Of a DNA stretch of 64,000 nt, positions 1 to 7,440 are shown piece after piece (the stretch's first letter is position 1; every line of letters begins with the position of its first letter). Source of the DNA: Faecalicatena faecalis (GTDB lineage Bacteria > Bacillota > Clostridia > Lachnospirales > Lachnospiraceae); contig NZ_JABACJ020000001.1 of the NCBI RefSeq assembly GCF_012524165.2, positions 310,001-374,000 of the forward strand. The letters run 5' to 3'. The notes under the pieces were generated by a model. The model had not been told where the DNA came from. It ran no database searches and was given only the letters and a program-made list of their open reading frames with translations. The position numbers and the translations under genes were made by a program.

Positions 1-27
1 AAAATGTAAAAAAATTTAAAATTATTG

Positions 28-56
28 TTGACATATTGGGAAGTGTAAGATATAAT
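28..56 (+). promoter_or_regulatory. Consensus sigma-A promoter of the tRNA cluster
   Basis: A perfect -35 box TTGACA lies at 28-33 and a perfect -10 box TATAAT at 51-56, separated by 17 bases. Transcription would begin near base 63, about 35 bases before tRNA-Pro. No other promoter is visible before the terminator at 692-728, so the six tRNAs are probably one transcript. Confidence 0.9.
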
Positions 57-97
57 AATTCTTGCGTCACGGGTGAGCGTGATGAACAAAAGAACAT

Positions 98-172
98 CGG
101 GGTGTGGCTCAGCTTGGCTAGAGCGCCTGGTTTGGGACCAGGAGGTCGCAGGTTCGAATCCTGTCACCCCGA
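98..172 (+). tRNA. tRNA-Pro (anticodon TGG)
   Basis: The acceptor stem CGGGGTG/CACCCCG closes, the anticodon loop reads TTTGGGA and the T-loop GGTTCGAATCC is present. The discriminator base is A at 172. The 3' CCA is not encoded. It is the first of six tRNAs in one run. Confidence 0.95.
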
Positions 173-176
173 TAGT

Positions 177-247
177 GCGGGTGTAGTTCAATGGTAGAAC
201 ACCAGCCTTCCAAGCTGGATACGTGGGTTCGATTCCCATCACCCGCT
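177..247 (+). tRNA. tRNA-Gly (anticodon TCC)
   Basis: The acceptor stem is GCGGGTG/CACCCGC and the anticodon stem-loop is CCAGC-CTTCCAA-GCTGG, giving TCC. It starts 4 bases after tRNA-Pro. CCA is not encoded. Confidence 0.95.
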
Positions 248-297
248 TTCTTACAGCCTAAGTTGTAAGAAGCCGGAGCAAGGGGATAATTGCATAA

Positions 298-371
298 GAG
301 TCTGTAGCTCAGCTGGATAGAGCAACGGCCTTCTAAGCCGTAGGTCGAGGGTTCGAATCCCCCCAGGCTCG
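298..371 (+). tRNA. tRNA-Arg (anticodon TCT)
   Basis: The acceptor stem GAGTCTG/CAGGCTC contains one G-T pair. The anticodon stem-loop ACGGC-CTTCTAA-GCCGT gives TCT, reading AGA/AGG. CCA is not encoded. Confidence 0.94.
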
Positions 372-375
372 TTAT

Positions 376-450
376 GGTGGGTATGGTGCAGTTGGTTAGC
401 GCGCCAGATTGTGGTTCTGGATATCATGGGTTCGAGTCCCATTACCCACC
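376..450 (+). tRNA. tRNA-His (anticodon GTG)
   Basis: The acceptor stem is GTGGGTA/TACCCAC and the anticodon loop is TTGTGGT. A G at 376 sits opposite C450, matching the G-1:C73 identity pair of histidine tRNAs, so the boundary is set to include it. Confidence 0.94.
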
Positions 451-500
451 CTTTTATTTTTTATAGTACTGGCAAAGCGGTGTCAGATATAAGTCTTCGA

Positions 501-572
501 TGGGCTATCGCCAAGCGGTAAGGCACAGGACTTTGACTCCTGCATTCGCTGGTTCGAATCCAGCTAGCCCAG
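501..572 (+). tRNA. tRNA-Gln (anticodon TTG)
   Basis: The acceptor stem is TGGGCTA/TAGCCCA and the anticodon stem-loop CAGGA-CTTTGAC-TCCTG gives TTG. The U1:A72 first pair is typical of glutamine tRNAs. Confidence 0.94.
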
Positions 573-606
573 TTTACCTGGACAGGCCGGGTGGAAAATT
601 CAATAC

Positions 607-679
607 GGGCGTGTAGCTCAGGTGGTAGAGCACTTGACTTTTAATCAAGTTGTCCGGGGTTCGAATCCCCGCACGCTCA
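607..679 (+). tRNA. tRNA-Lys (anticodon TTT)
   Basis: The acceptor stem GGGCGTG/CACGCTC has one G-T pair. The anticodon stem-loop CTTGA-CTTTTAA-TCAAG gives TTT. It is the last tRNA before the terminator at 692-728. Confidence 0.94.
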
Positions 680-691
680 CTGAAAAGGTAT

Positions 692-728
692 CGCAAGCCT
701 AGTGATTTCTAGGTGTTGCGGTTTTTTT
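692..728 (+). terminator. Intrinsic terminator of the six-tRNA transcript
   Basis: The arms CGCAA-CCTAG and CTAGG-TTGCG pair around a short loop and are followed by a run of seven T (722-728). Confidence 0.9.
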
Positions 729-803
729 ATTTCATCAAATATAAATAGATTTCTGAACGTTCCATTTGAGTTTCAAAAATTGGTATCAAAAACTAAAAAA
801 GAT

Positions 804-832
804 TTGACAAACTTCCTCAGATGTATTAAAAT
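804..832 (+). promoter_or_regulatory. Promoter of tRNA-Leu
   Basis: TTGACA at 804-809 and TAAAAT at 827-832 are 17 bases apart, ending 15 bases before the tRNA. tRNA-Leu is therefore transcribed separately from the upstream cluster. Confidence 0.85.
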
Positions 833-847
833 ACAACATGTTCACAT

Positions 848-928
848 GCGGATGTGGCGGAATTGGCAGACGCGCTAGACTTAGGATCTAGTGTCCACGA
901 CGTGCAGGTTCAAGTCCTGTCATCCGCA
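848..928 (+). tRNA. tRNA-Leu (anticodon TAG)
   Basis: The acceptor stem is GCGGATG/CATCCGC and the anticodon stem-loop CTAGA-CTTAGGA-TCTAG gives TAG. A long variable arm marks it as a class II tRNA. Confidence 0.95.
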
Positions 929-935
929 TCAGGAG

Positions 936-972
936 TCGTAATCCTTTCAATAAAAGGGATTACGATTTTTTA
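936..972 (+). terminator. Intrinsic terminator after tRNA-Leu
   Basis: A 9-bp perfect stem (TCGTAATCC at 936-944 with its complement at 957-965) is followed directly by a T-rich tract. Confidence 0.88.
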
Positions 973-1097
973 TTATATAGAAACGTTTGAAGAACGTTCC
1001 TATATAATAAAAACTATCCGGGCAGGATGCACGTTGCGGCGTAAGAGGCAGATGTCGCGATGCGACCGCCGCAGGCGCGAGTTTCCTAAGAGAAACT
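973..1097. other. Cluster of strong hairpins, function unknown
   Basis: This stretch lies between the tRNA-Leu terminator and the terminator of the next gene and has no credible coding sequence. It holds three predicted hairpins. The first, 973-1007, has arms TTATATAG-AACGTT and AACGTT-CTATATAA with one mismatch. The second, 1035-1073, has outer arms TGCGGCG/CGCCGCA and an inner GTCGC-GAT-GCGAC. The third, 1080-1097, is AGTTTC/GAAACT. The middle part is clearly GC-richer than its surroundings. It may be a small RNA or a short repeat element; neither can be decided from one copy. Confidence 0.45.
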
Positions 1098-1139
1098 ATT
1101 TGTTTTAAAGGTATAGGATATATTGAAATTCATGATATG

Positions 1140-1180
1140 AAAAAGATGTCCGGAGGGTCTTCCCTCCGGGCATCTTTTTT
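1140..1180 (-). terminator. Bidirectional terminator downstream of the PFK gene
   Basis: A near-perfect stem (left arm 1140-1157, right arm 1162-1179) with a TCTT loop has A's before and T's after it, so it works on both strands. It begins just beyond the minus-strand stop at 1182. Confidence 0.9.
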
Positions 1181-1181
1181 C

Positions 1182-2411
1182 TTAATGTGTCTTGCGGTAT
1201 GCGAATTTGGGTACGCCATCTTCCATAGGAATAGTGACTTCTCCTTGAATCAGCGGTCTTGCATAAGCGATGAAATCTTCTCCAATATCGGTTCCATCCT
1301 TTGTGATCCACTGGGCAGGAACAGTTTTCTCCTGGTTGCAGACCTTGTTGACATCGGCTGTGACATAATCAATGGTGTAAGGAGCGCCTTTTACGCGTTT
1401 GAAGGCAATCATCTTGCCTGTCTCGCCTTCCAGGGCGCATTTCACACCATAGGCGCCGGATGCGATGGCTTCCTTCTGGTCCGTCTTTGAAAGCATAGAA
1501 GAGGAGCAGCGCTGGCATACGTTCAGCTCAATAGAACGTACCTTTACACCAATTCGTTCTTTTACCAGGTTCTCAAGGTATTTACCAGAGCCTGTCAGCA
1601 TTTTGTGTCCAAATGCATCTACCCCGACATCGCTGGCGAGTTCACAAACGAAGGTTCCATTTTTGTCGTGGATTCCTTCGGAAATGCAGACAACCAGGTT
1701 CGGTGTACACTCCAGTGTTTCTTTTACCTTGTCAATGAAGGCATCCTGATCAAAGTTGGATTCAGGAAGGTAGATCAGTACGGGGTTGTCCCCTTCGAAT
1801 TTACGGGCCAGAACACTGGCAGCAGCAAGCCATCCGGCATGTCTTCCCATAATTTCTACAATAGTGACAGATTTTTTATTGTCATAGACGGATGCATCGA
1901 TTGCTATCTCACGGACGGTAGAAGCGATATATTTTGCTGCACTTCCGAATCCAGGAGTGTGATCAGTCTCAATTAGGTCGTTGTCTATTGTTTTTGGAAT
2001 ACCGATTACACGGATATCGCTGGAAATCTTCTGGGCATAACGGGACAGCTTGCTGACGGTATCCATAGAATCATTCCCGCCGATATAGAAAAAGTATCCG
2101 ATGTTCAATGCTTGGAATTTCTCAAATAGCTGTGGATACACAGCATCTTCAAGGTCTTCCGGCAGCTTGTAGCGGCAGGAGCCCAGATAAGAGCCTGGGG
2201 TGTTCTTGATCAATTCTAATTCGCCGGAACGTTCCAGCGGTTCCATATCCATATAATAATCGGCAAGGAATCCTTCGATTCCGTTGATCATGCCATATAC
2301 GGTGCCAAAAGAGTCCTCACGGTTCAGTGCCTCATATACAACACCATAAAGGCTGGCGTTGATTACGGCAGTAGGTCCGCCGGACTGTCCTACGATTACG
2401 TTTTTTTTCAT
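1182..2411 (-). CDS. 6-phosphofructokinase family protein, ATP or diphosphate donor
   Basis: This 409-residue protein belongs to the phosphofructokinase family, which phosphorylates fructose 6-phosphate to the 1,6-bisphosphate in glycolysis. The N-terminal VGQSGGPTAVINAS nucleotide or diphosphate loop, IGGNDSMDT and IPKTIDNDL are visible, followed by EIMGRHAGWLA. The lysine in PKTIDND is characteristic of the diphosphate-using branch, but the donor-site motif here is GGND rather than GGDD, so donor specificity is unresolved. The ATG at 2411 is chosen over the one at 2417 because GGGAGG at 2421-2426 is then 9 bases away instead of 3. It is transcribed alone and ends at a strong terminator. Confidence 0.88.
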   Translation of the reverse strand: MKKNVIVGQSGGPTAVINASLYGVVYEALNREDSFGTVYGMINGIEGFLADYYMDMEPLERSGELELIKNTPGSYLGSCRYKLPEDLEDAVYPQLFEKFQALNIGYFFYIGGNDSMDTVSKLSRYAQKISSDIRVIGIPKTIDNDLIETDHTPGFGSAAKYIASTVREIAIDASVYDNKKSVTIVEIMGRHAGWLAAASVLARKFEGDNPVLIYLPESNFDQDAFIDKVKETLECTPNLVVCISEGIHDKNGTFVCELASDVGVDAFGHKMLTGSGKYLENLVKERIGVKVRSIELNVCQRCSSSMLSKTDQKEAIASGAYGVKCALEGETGKMIAFKRVKGAPYTIDYVTADVNKVCNQEKTVPAQWITKDGTDIGEDFIAYARPLIQGEVTIPMEDGVPKFAYRKTH

Positions 2412-2519
2412 TGTCATATTCCTCCCAAATGTTAGTGGCTTTAAAACTGTTTAAGATAACTATAAGGGATTAGGCATGATTTTACAATACGAAGAAAAGC
2501 TGATTTTCTTGAAAAGTGG

Positions 2520-2548
2520 TTGGAAATTTAACGAATGTGCAGTATAAT
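2520..2548 (+). promoter_or_regulatory. Probable promoter of the glycosyltransferase gene
   Basis: TTGGAA at 2520-2525 and TATAAT at 2543-2548 are separated by 17 bases, about 30 bases before the GT2 start codon. Confidence 0.6.
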
Positions 2549-2578
2549 TGCTTTATCTTGATAAAGGGGTGTAGAATA

Positions 2579-3595
2579 ATGAAGTATATCTCATTTGCAA
2601 TTCCATGCTACAATTCAGAGGCATATATGGAAAAGGCAATCCAGTCTATTTTGAAAGGCGGAGAGGATGTTGAGATTATTGTAGTCAACGATGGCTCAAC
2701 TGATAAGACAAAGAAGATAGCGAAGCGGTATGCCGAACAGTATCCGACCATCGTGAAGGTGGTGAATAAGGAGAACGGCGGCCATGGTGATGCTGTTAAT
2801 TCCGGGCTGTCACATGCTACGGGAAAGTATTTTAAGGTAGTCGACAGTGATGACTGGGTGGACGAGGAGGCTCTGATTAAGATATTAGATGCTGTGAAGG
2901 CGTTTGTACAGACGGATACTATGGTGGACATGATTGTGTCTAATTATGTTTATGAGAAGGTAGGGATGGAGCATAAGAAGGTCATCCATTACCGAAATGT
3001 ACTGCCCCAGAATCAGATTTTCCATTGGGATGATATCGGACATTTTCGATTAGATCAGTATATTCTGATGCATTCTGTGATATATCGTACGGAGATGCTA
3101 AAGCTGTGCCAGTTGCGTCTGCCGAAGCATACATTTTATGTAGATAATATCTATGTATACTATCCACTGCCGCATGTGAGGACGATGTATTATATGGATG
3201 TGGATTTCTACAGATATTTCATTGGACGGGAAGACCAGTCAGTGAACGAAAAGGTGATGATCAGCAGGATCGACCAGCAGATATTCGTGACGAAGTGTAT
3301 GATTGGAATGTATGAATTGCGAATGGTCTCCAGCAAGAAGCTTCGTAAGTATATGATTAATTATTTAGCAATCATGATGACCGTTTCTTCTATATTATGT
3401 ATCAGATCCAAGAAAAAGGAGAACCTGGAGAAGAAGGCGGAGCTATGGCAGTATTTGAAGAAGAAGGATTATGGAGCTTATATGAAGATTCGTTATGGAA
3501 TACTGGGACAGACAATCAACCTTCCCGGAAAGACCGGACGTAAGGTGTCCTCACTTGCCTACAGTGTAGCAAGACGCCTAATTGGATTTAATTAA
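2579..3595 (+). CDS. Family 2 glycosyltransferase
   Basis: The 338-residue protein opens with a GT-A fold: SFAIPCYNSEAYMEKAI, VVNDGSTDKT, then a VDSDDWVDE segment carrying the metal-binding DxD-type acidic cluster. It should transfer a sugar from an activated nucleotide donor onto an envelope glycan or lipid. The second half is basic (EYxxRxxS-type Lys/Arg-rich stretch near residues 250-300), and there is no clear membrane helix. The ATG at 2579 is preferred over an in-frame start 21 codons upstream, because the upstream part overlaps the promoter. It stands alone, so the acceptor cannot be inferred. Confidence 0.85.
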   Translation: MKYISFAIPCYNSEAYMEKAIQSILKGGEDVEIIVVNDGSTDKTKKIAKRYAEQYPTIVKVVNKENGGHGDAVNSGLSHATGKYFKVVDSDDWVDEEALIKILDAVKAFVQTDTMVDMIVSNYVYEKVGMEHKKVIHYRNVLPQNQIFHWDDIGHFRLDQYILMHSVIYRTEMLKLCQLRLPKHTFYVDNIYVYYPLPHVRTMYYMDVDFYRYFIGREDQSVNEKVMISRIDQQIFVTKCMIGMYELRMVSSKKLRKYMINYLAIMMTVSSILCIRSKKKENLEKKAELWQYLKKKDYGAYMKIRYGILGQTINLPGKTGRKVSSLAYSVARRLIGFN

Positions 3596-3655
3596 AAAAT
3601 AATGTATATTTTACCAGCCATTTTACATACTACTAATAAAAAAGGAGTGTGTATT

Positions 3656-4261
3656 ATGGCTGTTAATTTTTCTGAGAGTAAAACAAAAGAGAATTTGATG
3701 AGGGCATTTGCCGGGGAGAGTCAGGCGAGAAATAGATATACGATCGCTGCGGAAAAGGCAAAAGATATGAAAATGCATACAATTGCCGAGATTTTTCTTT
3801 ACACTGCGGAGCAGGAGCGGGCACATGCTGAACGTTTTTATGAGCTTCTGAAAGAATTTGCAGGGGAGACCATTTTTATTGATGGAGGATATCCGGTGGA
3901 TCAGCAGGAATCTTTGGAGGAGCTTCTTCGTGCGGCGGAGCACAATGAGAAGGAAGAGTATGAGGATGTGTATCAGAAATTTGGAGATGTGGCAAAAGAG
4001 GAGGGACTTTTAGAAGCAGCATCTGCATTTTATCAGATAGCTGAGATTGAACATGTCCATCAGATGCGCTTTGGGGAAGTCGCTGAATTGCTGGAAAAGA
4101 ATGAATATTTTGCGTGCAAAGAGGAAAGTAAATGGATCTGTACGAACTGCGGTTATATCCATGAGGGGAAACAGGCACCTAAGGTATGTCCGGTCTGCCG
4201 TCATGATCAGGGGTATTTCCTGCCGTATGCATTCGCAGAGTATAAAGGCGAGGACAGATAA
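3656..4261 (+). CDS. rbr: Rubrerythrin
   Basis: This 201-residue protein reduces hydrogen peroxide in the cytoplasm of anaerobes, protecting oxygen-sensitive enzymes. The N-terminal four-helix ferritin-like domain shows the di-iron ligands in FAGESQARNRY, EQERAHAERF, EYEDVY and EIEHVHQMRF. The C-terminal rubredoxin-like domain (about residues 160-201) has two CxxC iron sites, WICTNCGYIHEG and VCPVCRHDQGYF. The ATG at 3656 follows AAGGAGTG; the open frame upstream lacks a ribosome site. Domain order and length match the classical family. The neighbouring genes give no pathway link. Confidence 0.96.
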   Translation: MAVNFSESKTKENLMRAFAGESQARNRYTIAAEKAKDMKMHTIAEIFLYTAEQERAHAERFYELLKEFAGETIFIDGGYPVDQQESLEELLRAAEHNEKEEYEDVYQKFGDVAKEEGLLEAASAFYQIAEIEHVHQMRFGEVAELLEKNEYFACKEESKWICTNCGYIHEGKQAPKVCPVCRHDQGYFLPYAFAEYKGEDR

Positions 4262-4396
4262 ATCCTAGCCGGAGGGAACTTCTCTGCAAAGAGTAAAGTT
4301 TAATCTATTAAGAAAGGGTGGAGCGTAATTAAAATGCGCTTTGCTGGCTGCGATTTGGAAGCATGTAGACAAGACTTGACTTAAAGGAGTGCTTTT

Positions 4397-6139
4397 ATGA
4401 GTCAAAAGGTAGAAAATTTATTGAACCTTGCATTGGATGCTACAGAAGAGGAACGTGTGAAGTCATTGGAACTGGAGGTCGGGTTTAATCCGATTGACAG
4501 GGAGTGGGATCTGATCGTGAAGTACTCGGGTTCTTTGGACGCGGTCCGCGCATTGGCATCAAGTGTCACGGAGCTGTCCAATGAATATGCGGTAATTACA
4601 ATTAGAGAATCTCTGATTGATACACTGGCGTTAATTCCGCAGATTGAATTTATCGAGAAGCCAAAGAGTCTATTTTTCCAAATAGCGAATGGAAAGAGAG
4701 TTTCCTGCATAGGTCCTGTGCAGCAAACTCCTTTTTCTTTGCGTGGAAATGGTGTATTGACAGCGGTAATTGACAGCGGCATAGATTATGCCAATTCAGA
4801 TTTTCGTAATGCAGATGGAACGACTCGGATACGGACACTATGGGATCAGACGATTCAGGGGAATCCTCCTCAAGGATATCATATTGGAACAGAGTATACG
4901 AGGGAACAGATCAACGAGGCGCTTAGGCAGACGAATATAAGAGAACGGGAACAGATCGTTCCAAGCAGGGATACTTCGGGACACGGTACGGGTGTTGCAG
5001 GAATCGCAGCAGGGAATGGACTGGGAAGCCCTGGAGGCCAGTATGCAGGTGTTGCCCCGGAGAGCGAGCTTCTGGTGGTAAAATTGGGCAGTCCGAGGCA
5101 GGATGGCTTTCCCAGGACTACGGAGCTGATGCAGGGAGTGGATTATGCGATTAGAAAAGGTCTGGAATACCAGATGCCGGTGGCGGTCAATATCAGCTTT
5201 GGTAATACATATGGCTCTCATGATGGGACTTCTCTGTTGGAACGTTTCCTGGATGACATATCTAATTATTGGAAAAGCGTCATATGTGTTGGGAGCGGAA
5301 ACGAGGGAACCAGTGCAGGACATACATCCGGCATTCTTGAAGAGAATGTGGAGGAAGAAGTACAATTGGGGGTCCAAATGAATGAACCGACCGTAAATGT
5401 ACAGATTTGGAAGGATTATGTGGATCAGGTGGATATCTCTATTGTGAGTCCGTCAGGGGTGCGGGTGGGGCCGATACAGGAAATACTGGGACCGCAGAGA
5501 TTTGTGTTGGGAGGAACTAAGATTCTTCTATATTATGGAGAGCCAAGTCCATTTAGTGTAAAACAGGAAATTTTTCTTGATTTTCTGCCTCGCAGATCTT
5601 ATATAGACAGCGGTATTTGGAAAATTGTTCTGACACCTCGTCGAATCGTTACAGGGAATTATCAGATGTGGCTGCCCAGTCAGAGTGCGCTGAATGTGGG
5701 GACTGCGTTTGCATTTCCTGTGAGCACCAGGACGTTGACGATTCCGTCTACGGCTCCCAGAGTTGTTACGGTGGGGGCTTATGATGCTCTGACGTTTGGG
5801 TATGCAGATTTCTCAGGACGAGGGCCAGCAGGAGCCTATGAAGGTATCACAGAGGCCAAACCGGACCTGGCGGCTCCGGGGGTCAGGGTGACTACTACGG
5901 TGCCGGGTGGAGGATATAGAGAGTTCAGCGGGACATCATTCGCGACGCCTTTTGTGACTGGAAGTGCGGCACTTTTGATGGAGTGGGGAATTGTAAGAGG
6001 GAACGATCCTTATTTGTATGGGGAGAAGGTGAAGGCTTATTTGAGAAGAGGGGCCAGGGAACTACCGGGGTTTACACAGTGGCCGAATAACCAACTGGGG
6101 TGGGGGGCGCTCTGTGTAAGGGATTCTCTGCCAGAATAA
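4397..6139 (+). CDS. S8 subtilisin-like protease, Csp-like
   Basis: This is a 580-residue subtilase with a complete catalytic triad: Asp126 in AVIDSGID, His196 in SGHGTGVAG and Ser514 in FSGTSFATP; the oxyanion Asn302 is in GSGNEG. The first ~100 residues form a prodomain-like segment, and there is no signal peptide. The long insertion between Asn302 and Ser514 and motifs such as GVAPESELLVVKLG resemble the clostridial Csp germination proteases, which activate the cortex hydrolase SleC in spores. Whether this one acts in germination is inferred from family resemblance only. AAAGGAG at 4383-4389 supports the start. It is monocistronic and ends near a 19-bp hairpin. Confidence 0.88.
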   Translation: MSQKVENLLNLALDATEEERVKSLELEVGFNPIDREWDLIVKYSGSLDAVRALASSVTELSNEYAVITIRESLIDTLALIPQIEFIEKPKSLFFQIANGKRVSCIGPVQQTPFSLRGNGVLTAVIDSGIDYANSDFRNADGTTRIRTLWDQTIQGNPPQGYHIGTEYTREQINEALRQTNIREREQIVPSRDTSGHGTGVAGIAAGNGLGSPGGQYAGVAPESELLVVKLGSPRQDGFPRTTELMQGVDYAIRKGLEYQMPVAVNISFGNTYGSHDGTSLLERFLDDISNYWKSVICVGSGNEGTSAGHTSGILEENVEEEVQLGVQMNEPTVNVQIWKDYVDQVDISIVSPSGVRVGPIQEILGPQRFVLGGTKILLYYGEPSPFSVKQEIFLDFLPRRSYIDSGIWKIVLTPRRIVTGNYQMWLPSQSALNVGTAFAFPVSTRTLTIPSTAPRVVTVGAYDALTFGYADFSGRGPAGAYEGITEAKPDLAAPGVRVTTTVPGGGYREFSGTSFATPFVTGSAALLMEWGIVRGNDPYLYGEKVKAYLRRGARELPGFTQWPNNQLGWGALCVRDSLPE

Positions 6140-6183
6140 TAACGGATATGGCGGCAGCAAAAGGGAGGTATGTGAAAAAAGTT

Positions 6184-6229
6184 AGCCCCTCCAATTGTTA
6201 GAGTTCTAGGTCTAACAATTGGAGGGGCT
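6184..6229. terminator. Bidirectional terminator, 19-bp perfect stem
   Basis: The arms at 6184-6202 and 6211-6229 are perfectly complementary with an 8-base loop. T-rich tracts follow on both strands. It separates the convergent protease and TetR genes. Confidence 0.85.
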
Positions 6230-6277
6230 TCGAATAGTTTTTGAGAGAATTTTTTTGTGAACTTGAAAAATCTTTCT

Positions 6278-6940
6278 TTATACACCTGTCACATAATAGA
6301 TGACACTGAGTATCTCTTTTCTTAATTTTTCCGTTTCAAGCTCTGGATGCTGGCACTTTTTCAACATCTTATATTCACAGTAGGTCACGGTGATTTCATT
6401 GATCATGACCAGATTATCCTGTGTGACCAGATTATCTTCATCGACAATCGTCTTGAGCAGGTTCAAGCTTCTCTCAAAGAGGTCCTTTCCAAAATACATC
6501 TTTTCAATCTCGTCGGAAAACTGGTCACGTTCCTCAGGGAAGAGATTGTAATACATCGTCATGATGTCATGCAAATTATCGCTGCGTTTCCCAAAGAAAA
6601 AGTTATAAAATATACAAGGCTGCTGAAGAATGGTATCAATAAAGAGCTCCCATATCGTAATAAAATTTTCGGTCGGGGGCAGGTTCTTCTGGCTCTGTAA
6701 TTCCAGGTTATGACTGTATTCCTGGAAATACTTCATCGATGCGAGCATGATGAGCTGGTCCAGGTCTTCAAAATACAAGTATATAGTGGAATTATGAAAT
6801 CCAGCTCTATCGGCGATCTTTCGGATAGAAACCTTGGAAAGACCTCCCTCTTCTATGATCTCCAGGGTGGCATTGATAAAGCTGCGATAATTGTTCAGCT
6901 TCTGCTGTTCTTTATCTTGAATATCTAACTGTTGTTCCAC
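6278..6940 (-). CDS. TetR/AcrR-family regulator, probable regulator of the reductase operon
   Basis: The 220-residue protein has an N-terminal helix-turn-helix (INATLEIIEEGGLSKVSI, then IADRAGFHNSTIYLYFEDLDQLI, about residues 18-62). The rest is an all-helical ligand domain without recognisable ligand motifs. The GTG at 6940 is chosen because an AAGGAGA site lies 8 bases upstream. An ATG 35 codons further out has no ribosome site, and the added residues do not resemble the family. The gene is divergent from the betaine-reductase operon. Two palindromes in that operon's promoter are natural binding sites, so it probably represses or responds to betaine or a related amine; this is inference from position. 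Confidence 0.87.
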   Translation of the reverse strand: MEQQLDIQDKEQQKLNNYRSFINATLEIIEEGGLSKVSIRKIADRAGFHNSTIYLYFEDLDQLIMLASMKYFQEYSHNLELQSQKNLPPTENFITIWELFIDTILQQPCIFYNFFFGKRSDNLHDIMTMYYNLFPEERDQFSDEIEKMYFGKDLFERSLNLLKTIVDEDNLVTQDNLVMINEITVTYCEYKMLKKCQHPELETEKLRKEILSVIYYVTGV

Positions 6941-7278
6941 GGTAAAAGTCTCCTTATTGTAAACTGTTGTTAGGGATTCCAATGGACGAGCTGTCCATTT
7001 TATGAGATTTTTATATGATAATCCTTTCTGTATAGGCTGGATCATAAAAAGCTCTAAATACTAATGTAACACATTCTGGAGCTTTATAAAAGCTCAAATG
7101 CGAAAAGTAGCGGGGAGATTCTGCAAAATAGCTATTGAATTTAGAAGAACCTAAGTGAATGATGCAGGAGGCAGGCGAAATAGGGCAGCGATGGGGAAAG
7201 ATTTTAGAACAATTTTTACATAGACCTAAGAAATGAGTAGTAGATATTTAAGAACCATACTTATAGATAAAATAAATA

Positions 7279-7299
7279 AATTTATAATATCTATAAATT
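7279..7299. repeat. AT-rich inverted repeat upstream of the reductase promoter
   Basis: AATTTATA and TATAAATT flank a 5-base spacer directly before the -35 box. It may be an UP-like element or another regulator's site. Most of the 500-base divergent region outside this, the promoter and the operators shows nothing recognisable, apart from AAAGCTC/GAGCTTT inverted repeats at 7048-7095. Confidence 0.4.
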
Positions 7300-7301
7300 G
7301 C

Positions 7302-7330
7302 TTGACAATAAGCGCGCTTATTGGTAATAT
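7302..7330 (+). promoter_or_regulatory. Promoter of the betaine-reductase operon
   Basis: A perfect TTGACA (7302-7307) and TAATAT (7325-7330) are spaced by 17 bases. The spacer is almost entirely filled by the palindrome at 7307-7322. The predicted transcription start is near 7337, about 100 bases before the first start codon. Confidence 0.88.
7307..7322. promoter_or_regulatory. Operator palindrome 1, between -35 and -10
   Basis: AATAAGCGCGCTTATT is a perfect 16-base palindrome in the promoter spacer. A bound protein would block RNA polymerase. The divergent TetR protein is the likely binder. Confidence 0.8.
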
Positions 7331-7348
7331 ATTTGTAGAATATCACAT

Positions 7349-7362
7349 ATAAGCGCGCTTAT
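7349..7362. promoter_or_regulatory. Operator palindrome 2, in the leader
   Basis: ATAAGCGCGCTTAT repeats the core of operator 1 perfectly. The two centres are 41 bases apart, about four helical turns, so dimers could sit on the same DNA face. Confidence 0.8.
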
Positions 7363-7440
7363 TAAAAATAAAATATGTGAAATTGAACAAAAACACATAT
7401 AGACATTGTCTATACGTATAACCAGTACAGGAGGTAAGAT

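Noticed and set aside
251..442. Minus-strand ORF across tRNA-Arg and tRNA-His
   Set aside because: It is the antisense of two tRNA genes and has no coding features.
854..1108. Plus-strand ORF of 84 codons across tRNA-Leu
   Set aside because: It starts inside the tRNA and runs through its terminator and the hairpin cluster; no ribosome site.
6941..7045. N-terminal extension of the TetR regulator from ATG 7045
   Set aside because: There is no ribosome site at 7045, while GTG 6940 has AAGGAGA at proper spacing and gives the normal family start.
7048..7095. AAAGCTC/GAGCTTT repeats as a terminator or riboswitch
   Set aside because: No T-run follows, and no known riboswitch core is recognisable; the pattern may be chance in an AT-rich region.
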